From NCBI GenBank assembly GCA_021810735.1, contig JAJZIF010000199.1:1-7096 (forward strand): a DNA stretch of 7,096 nt, written 5' to 3'. Position 1 is the stretch's first letter. Every line of letters begins with the position of its first letter. Positions 6,250 to 7,096 of this stretch are shown here, in pieces. The stretch comes from Acidobacteriota bacterium (lineage in GTDB: Bacteria > Acidobacteriota > Terriglobia > Terriglobales > Acidobacteriaceae). The position numbers and the translations under genes are program-made. The notes under the pieces were generated by a model that had not been told where the DNA came from, made no database searches, and saw only the letters and a list, made by a program, of their open reading frames with translations.

Positions 6250-6507
6250 TCAGTAAATCGCGTCGCTTTCCTCCGGCGAGCTAGCTGTCGCCGGGTCACC
6301 CCGATGCCCGCGATTCTTCACAAGTGTCGTCAGGGCCTTACGATTCCAAACAGCCAGCGCAAAACAGCCTACGATCGCGCCGCCGACAAGCAAAACGCCG
6401 GTCCCAACGCCGGAAATCTTGCCTTTTACCACTTTCTGTGGAGCGTCTTCCGTCCTTGGTAGGTTCTCTTTGGAGGTAAGTTCTTTATTTTGAATGGCAG
6501 AATTCAT
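6250..6507 (-). CDS. Possible small single-helix membrane protein
   Basis: An 85-residue open frame that I do not recognise by name. Residues 1-30 are hydrophilic and charged (SKENLPRTEDAPQK). Residues 33-54 form one clear membrane helix (GVGTGVLLVGGAIVGCFALAVW). A basic stretch follows (NRKALTTLVKNRGHRG), then an acidic end. This tripartite order is what a real small membrane protein looks like, and the positive-inside rule would place the C-terminus in the cytoplasm. Against it, no good ribosome binding site precedes the ATG, and the candidate promoter (TTGAAA at 6552-6547, AAAAAT at 6529-6524, minus strand, 17-base spacer) would leave a leader of only about 10 bases. It diverges from the candidate small RNA. 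Codon bias and homology would settle it. Confidence 0.45.
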   Translation of the reverse strand: MNSAIQNKELTSKENLPRTEDAPQKVVKGKISGVGTGVLLVGGAIVGCFALAVWNRKALTTLVKNRGHRGDPATASSPEESDAIY

Positions 6508-6531
6508 AGTTTGAAAATTTTGTATTTTTGC

Positions 6532-6560
6532 TTGCGTTGGAATTCATTTCAACGTATATT
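6532..6560 (+). promoter_or_regulatory. Promoter candidate of the structured RNA
   Basis: TTGCGT (6532-6537) and TATATT (6555-6560, five of six to the -10 consensus) are exactly 17 bases apart, placing the start near 6567, four bases before the closing stem of the candidate RNA. The -35 box matches only at TTG. The fit between this start, the base of the stem and the terminator at 6739-6775 strengthens the call. Confidence 0.5.
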
Positions 6561-6672
6561 TAATTCATCCGAGGTCGCTGACCAAGGATGTGAGATCAGA
6601 GCAGAAGTTTTGGAGCCCAGGACAGAGTCTGATCGTCTAACCAATGTGAGAGGTGGATCAAGTCCAATCTCA

Positions 6673-6686
6673 CCATCCATGGATGG
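6673..6686. repeat. 14-bp perfect palindrome CCATCCATGGATGG
   Basis: The 14 bases equal their own reverse complement. Within the candidate RNA they could form a 5-bp hairpin with a CATG loop, competing by one base with the neighbouring GTGAGA/TCTCAC stem. As DNA it could be a dimeric protein site. Sequence observation only. Confidence 0.45.
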
Positions 6687-6738
6687 AGCCAAAGCTCTCC
6701 TGGATGCCAAAAATTTATAAGTTGCGTCACTGGCCTCC

Positions 6739-6775
6739 CGGCACGAACTTAACTCGTTCGTGCCGTCTTTTTTTC
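6739..6775 (+). terminator. Strong Rho-independent terminator
   Basis: CGGCACGAAC (6739-6748) and GTTCGTGCCG (6756-6765) form a perfect 10-bp stem with a 7-nt loop. It is followed by TC and then seven Ts (6768-6774). The T run lies only on the plus-strand side, so it ends a plus-strand transcript. The only candidate transcript upstream on that strand is the structured RNA. It also insulates ssrA from read-through. Confidence 0.9.
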
Positions 6776-6848
6776 TACTCGACGCGCCGGTTCTAACAAC
6801 CCCGCCCATTCTGACTGCGCTCTAGGGCAATGGCTCCCATTTCAAGGC

Positions 6849-6854
6849 TACAAT
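6849..6854 (+). promoter_or_regulatory. Probable -10 box of the ssrA promoter
   Basis: TACAAT (6849-6854) lies 38 bases before the mature tmRNA 5' end and after the upstream terminator. The -35 region is poor (GGGCAA at 6825-6830, 18-base spacer). A start near 6861 would give a short precursor leader of about 30 bases, to be removed by RNase P at the tRNA-like end. Confidence 0.45.
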
Positions 6855-6891
6855 GGAATCAGGGATTCATCATCTCCACCCCGCAAGAGGA

Positions 6892-7096
6892 GGGGGCGTC
6901 ACGGTTTCGACGGGATTGGATGGGTCAAAGAGGCATGCCGGGGTGTGGGCACCCGTAATCGCTCGCAAAACAATACTTGCCAACAATAATCTGGCACTCG
7001 CAGCTTAATTAAATAAGTTGCCGTCCTCCGAGGCTTCGCCTGCGGGCCGAGGCAGGACGTCATACAGCAGGCTGGTTCCCTGGGCTGGGTCTGGGC
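6892..7096 (+). ncRNA. ssrA: tmRNA (transfer-messenger RNA), 5' part; 3' end outside the window
   Basis: tmRNA rescues ribosomes stalled on broken messages and adds a degradation tag, working with SmpB. The 5' end GGGGGCG (6892-6898) would form the acceptor stem with the missing 3' end. It is followed by the conserved TCACGGTTTCGACGGGATT, the hallmark of bacterial tmRNA D-loop-side sequence. The tag frame resumes at GCC 6979, 88 nt into the RNA, close to the E. coli distance, and encodes ANNNLALAA with stop TAA at 7006-7008. The ALAA ending is the usual ClpXP/ClpAP degron. Downstream, CGTCCT (7022-7027) pairs with AGGACG (7054-7059) as part of the post-tag helix and pseudoknot region. The 5' end is set by homology to the acceptor stem and could be off by one base. 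Confidence 0.96.
6979..7008 (+). other. tmRNA proteolysis-tag reading frame (ANNNLALAA)
   Basis: GCC is the resume codon, followed by eight codons and TAA. The other two frames give no ALAA/LAA-type ending, which fixes the frame. With the Ala carried by the charged tmRNA itself, the tag added to stalled proteins would be A-ANNNLALAA. The in-frame TAA is followed at 7012-7014 by a further TAA in another phase. Confidence 0.88.

Larger units (their letters stand above)
6567..6775 (+). ncRNA. Candidate structured small RNA, 6S-like architecture (unassigned)
   Basis: The segment lies between a plausible promoter and a strong intrinsic terminator and has no credible coding frame. Its ends pair: 6571-6582 (GAGGTCGCTGAC) with 6726-6737 (GTCACTGGCCTC), 12 positions with nine Watson-Crick pairs, two G-U pairs and one C/C mismatch. 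Inside lies an unpaired bubble (6583-6607 against 6713-6725). Next comes a long stem: TTTTGG (6608-6613) with CCAAAA (6707-6712) and CCAGGA (6617-6622) with TCCTGG (6698-6703), joined by a symmetric 3-nt internal loop. The apical part holds a hairpin GTGAGA/TCTCAC (6646-6651 with 6668-6673), with inner TGGA/TCCA pairs. Closing stem, bubble and terminal stem within about 170 nt resemble 6S RNA, the decoy that binds housekeeping RNA polymerase. That is an inference from shape, not a sequence match; another acidobacterial RNA motif is possible. ssrA follows downstream. Confidence 0.5.

Noticed and set aside
6154..6462. A 102-codon plus-strand frame
   Set aside because: No ribosome binding site, no recognisable domain, and it lies antisense to the better small membrane-protein candidate.
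6490..6720. A 76-codon plus-strand frame covering the RNA candidate
   Set aside because: Its start lies upstream of the predicted promoter -10, it has no ribosome binding site, and the base-paired arms explain the sequence better.
6567..6738. The RNA candidate as signal recognition particle RNA or RNase P RNA
   Set aside because: No GGAAGCA-type apical domain of SRP RNA is present, and the length and conserved cores do not fit RNase P RNA.
6549..6809. An 86-codon minus-strand frame through the terminator and RNA candidate
   Set aside because: It would translate across a perfect intrinsic-terminator hairpin and paired RNA arms; its composition is unremarkable and no domain was seen.

Overview
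The window looks like chromosome of an Acidobacteriota member, most likely family Acidobacteriaceae or a close relative. The best evidence is a PadR-type regulator directly followed by a very long, internally duplicated MacB/FtsX-like permease with no ATPase gene beside it. That is the 'acidobacterial PadR + ADOP (acidobacterial duplicated orphan permease)' pair, which is greatly expanded in this phylum. Coding regions are GC-rich. The stretch from about 5990 to 6730 is visibly richer in A+T. No insertion sequence, integrase, CRISPR array or phage gene is visible.

Layout: (1) 1-375, the 3' end of glmU (cell-envelope UDP-GlcNAc synthesis), convergent with (2) 527-1078 on the minus strand, an ECF-like sigma factor with a TTG start; two hairpins lie between them. 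(3) 1282-2388, a two-component output protein with a receiver and an HD-GYP domain (probable cyclic-di-GMP phosphodiesterase), followed 29 bases later by (4) 2418-2696, pterin-4a-carbinolamine dehydratase. (5) 2697-2925, an intergenic region with a REP-like palindrome and, at its end, a strong promoter with an exact 10-bp inverted repeat. (6) 2926-3276, PadR regulator, and (7) 3294-5900, ADOP permease, forming a tight operon. (8) 5901-6249, no convincing gene. (9) 6250-6507 on the minus strand, a possible small one-helix membrane protein. (10) About 6532-6775, a promoter, a foldable segment and an intrinsic terminator that together look like an unannotated small RNA of about 170-200 nt. (11) 6892 to the window end, the 5' part of tmRNA (ssrA), including its tag reading frame.

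The two parts most worth following up are the candidate structured RNA just upstream of ssrA and the PadR promoter. The RNA has a closing stem, an open bubble and a long inner stem, an architecture reminiscent of 6S RNA. In the PadR promoter, the inverted repeat overlaps the -35 box on one side and the start codon on the other, with a predicted transcription start only about a base from the ATG. These are readings from sequence alone; no search or folding program was run.
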